Shown here piece by piece: positions 6,161 to 6,800 of a DNA stretch of 6,800 bases. Every line of letters begins with the position of its first letter. Position 1 is the stretch's first letter. The position numbers and the translations under genes were made by a program. The stretch comes from Labilithrix luteola (GTDB lineage Bacteria; Myxococcota_A; Polyangia; Polyangiales; Polyangiaceae). The stretch is taken from assembly GCA_026225435.1 (NCBI GenBank), contig JAMFST010000344.1:1-6800 (forward strand), written 5' to 3'. The notes under the pieces were generated by a model that saw nothing but the letters and a program-made list of their open reading frames with translations, made no database searches and was not told the origin of the DNA.

Positions 6161-6571
6161 GGGCGAGGAGACGTCGCGCGTCTTGCCGGCCATCTGGCGG
6201 GCGACCCACGCGTCGGCGTCGGCCGGTGAGGTGAAGGTGGCGCAAGGCCACTTCGTGCCCGTGAGCCAGTCGATGGCGGTGAGCACGCCCCGGGTGAGCG
6301 CGTGGCTGACGATGCGCGCCTCGCACGCGGTGATGCTGACCATCGACGCCGCGTGCGCATCGAAGAGCCCCGCGGCTCGCTTGCGATCCGCGGCGGAGAC
6401 TCCCACCGAAGTGACGTTGCGCAGGTCGATGATCAGGGCCGCTCGTTGCCCGCGGGGGACGACCGCCGCGTAGCCCCGGAAGATGTCCTCCACGTCCTCG
6501 GTCGTGGCGGTGGCTTTGATCTCGATGTCCACGATGGGAAATCGATCGCTGCGAATGCGGAAGTGGCTCAC
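6149..6571 (-). CDS. Small STAS/SpoIIAA-like domain protein
   Basis: 140 residues from a GTG at 6571. The protein is a single small alpha/beta domain: a strand FPIVDIEIK (11-19), a helix TTEDVEDIFRGY (23-34), a strand RAALIIDLRNV (43-53), a helix SAADRKRAAGLFDAH (59-73), an ITACEARIVSHALTRG segment (80-95), a helix ending TAIDWLTG and a final strand with PADADAWVARQM. Known: this order matches the small STAS or SpoIIAA-like proteins common in myxobacteria, related to anti-anti-sigma folds. IIDLRNVTSVGVS (47-59) resembles the SpoIIAA segment that carries the regulated serine, but the DSSG core is not kept, so phospho-regulation is only a possibility. Start: an ATG at 6634 would add 21 residues (MAGETQVGRGVSVV onward), but that stretch has many A/T third positions and no ribosome binding site, while GGGAGG precedes the GTG. 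Convergent with the propeller gene. Confidence 0.72.
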   Translation of the reverse strand: MSHFRIRSDRFPIVDIEIKATATTEDVEDIFRGYAAVVPRGQRAALIIDLRNVTSVGVSAADRKRAAGLFDAHAASMVSITACEARIVSHALTRGVLTAIDWLTGTKWPCATFTSPADADAWVARQMAGKTRDVSSPASV

Positions 6572-6581
6572 GACGACGGGA

Positions 6582-6587
6582 CCTCCC
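6582..6587 (-). promoter_or_regulatory. Ribosome binding site deciding the GTG start of the STAS-like gene
   Basis: GGGAGG on the minus strand lies 10 bases before the GTG at 6571. Together with the drop in G/C third positions upstream, it favours this start over the ATG at 6634. Confidence 0.5.
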
Positions 6588-6757
6588 GCACGGACTACGG
6601 ACACTCCGCGGCCGACTTGAGTCTCGCCAGCCATCTGGCGCGCACGAGGTCGGTGGCTCGCGGATGGCTCGTGATTTTCTCCGCTCCGCGATTAATAGAC
6701 TGACGAGACGGTTTATCGTGTTCTTCCCGGTCGTCAAGACGTGCCATGGTGGGACCG
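6588..6757. promoter_or_regulatory. Divergent intergenic region between the STAS-like gene and the right-edge gene
   Basis: This is locally A/T-richer than the rest of the window, especially ~6671-6720 (GATTTTCT, ATTAATAG, GTTTATCG), as expected for promoters. TGGCTCG occurs twice, 11 bases apart (6654-6660 and 6665-6671), about one helical turn. On the minus strand TTGACG (6737-6732) resembles a -35 box for the STAS-like gene, but no good -10 box follows at 16-18 bases. Promoters are likely here; exact positions are not resolved. Confidence 0.35.
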
Positions 6758-6800
6758 ATGAAGACGATCCACACCCGAACGTTCACGGGCTCGGGGGGCC
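6758..6800 (+). CDS. Start of a plus-strand gene leaving the window (partial, unidentified)
   Basis: ATG at 6758 is preceded by GGTGGGA (6748-6754), a plausible ribosome binding site, and follows the A/T-richer intergenic region. The visible 14 codons read MKTIHTRTFTGSGG, open to the window edge. An in-frame ATG at 6746 would add MVGP. This is too short to assign a family. Confidence 0.35.
   Translation, partial: MKTIHTRTFTGSGG

Noticed and set aside
6117..6737. 206-residue minus-strand frame overlapping the STAS-like gene
   Set aside because: Its translation is rich in Arg, His and Gly with no domain, whereas the other minus-strand frame gives an ordered STAS-like alpha/beta protein.
1..6800. 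Mobile element, CRISPR or phage signatures
   Set aside because: No transposase, integrase, long terminal repeats, spaced direct repeats or phage genes were seen; base composition is even across the genes.

Overview
The window looks like chromosomal DNA from a high-GC deltaproteobacterium of the myxobacterial type (Myxococcota). Third codon positions are almost all G or C. One gene resembles the myxobacteria-specific sigma-70 family known as 'Myxococcales family 1' (TIGR03001). Another has the zinc-finger / Ser-Thr kinase / transmembrane / TPR layout that is common in Sorangium-like and Polyangium-like genomes. No rRNA, tRNA, CRISPR array, insertion sequence or phage gene was seen. I cannot name the species.

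Layout from left to right. (1) Positions 1-600, minus strand: the N-terminal 200 codons of a secreted, probably lipid-anchored ricin-B-type (beta-trefoil) lectin. It is cut by the window edge just as a second module begins. (2) Positions 754-1602, minus strand: a sigma-70-family factor. (3) A short divergent intergenic segment. (4) Positions 1669-4344, plus strand: an 891-residue membrane Ser/Thr kinase with an N-terminal zinc-finger (anti-sigma-like) motif and a TPR-like extracytoplasmic half. (5) Positions 4467-6107, plus strand: a 546-residue lipoprotein with beta-propeller-like repeats. (6) Positions 6149-6571, minus strand: a small STAS/SpoIIAA-like protein, convergent with the propeller gene. 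(7) From 6758, plus strand: the first codons of a gene leaving the window.

Reading of the region: the sigma factor and the zinc-finger kinase share one divergent control region, and surface lipoprotein genes lie just outside them on each side. The simplest hypothesis is a signalling island. The kinase would sense something outside the cytoplasm, its zinc finger or kinase activity would control the sigma factor (or another factor), and the lectin and propeller lipoproteins would be possible outputs. Domain content and gene order are visible or follow from known families. The regulatory wiring is inference.

The most unusual details are the shortened C-lobe and HGD (non-RD) catalytic loop of the kinase, the TTGCGC repeat cluster ahead of the lectin, and a STAS-like protein close to a sigma factor and a kinase with an anti-sigma-like domain.
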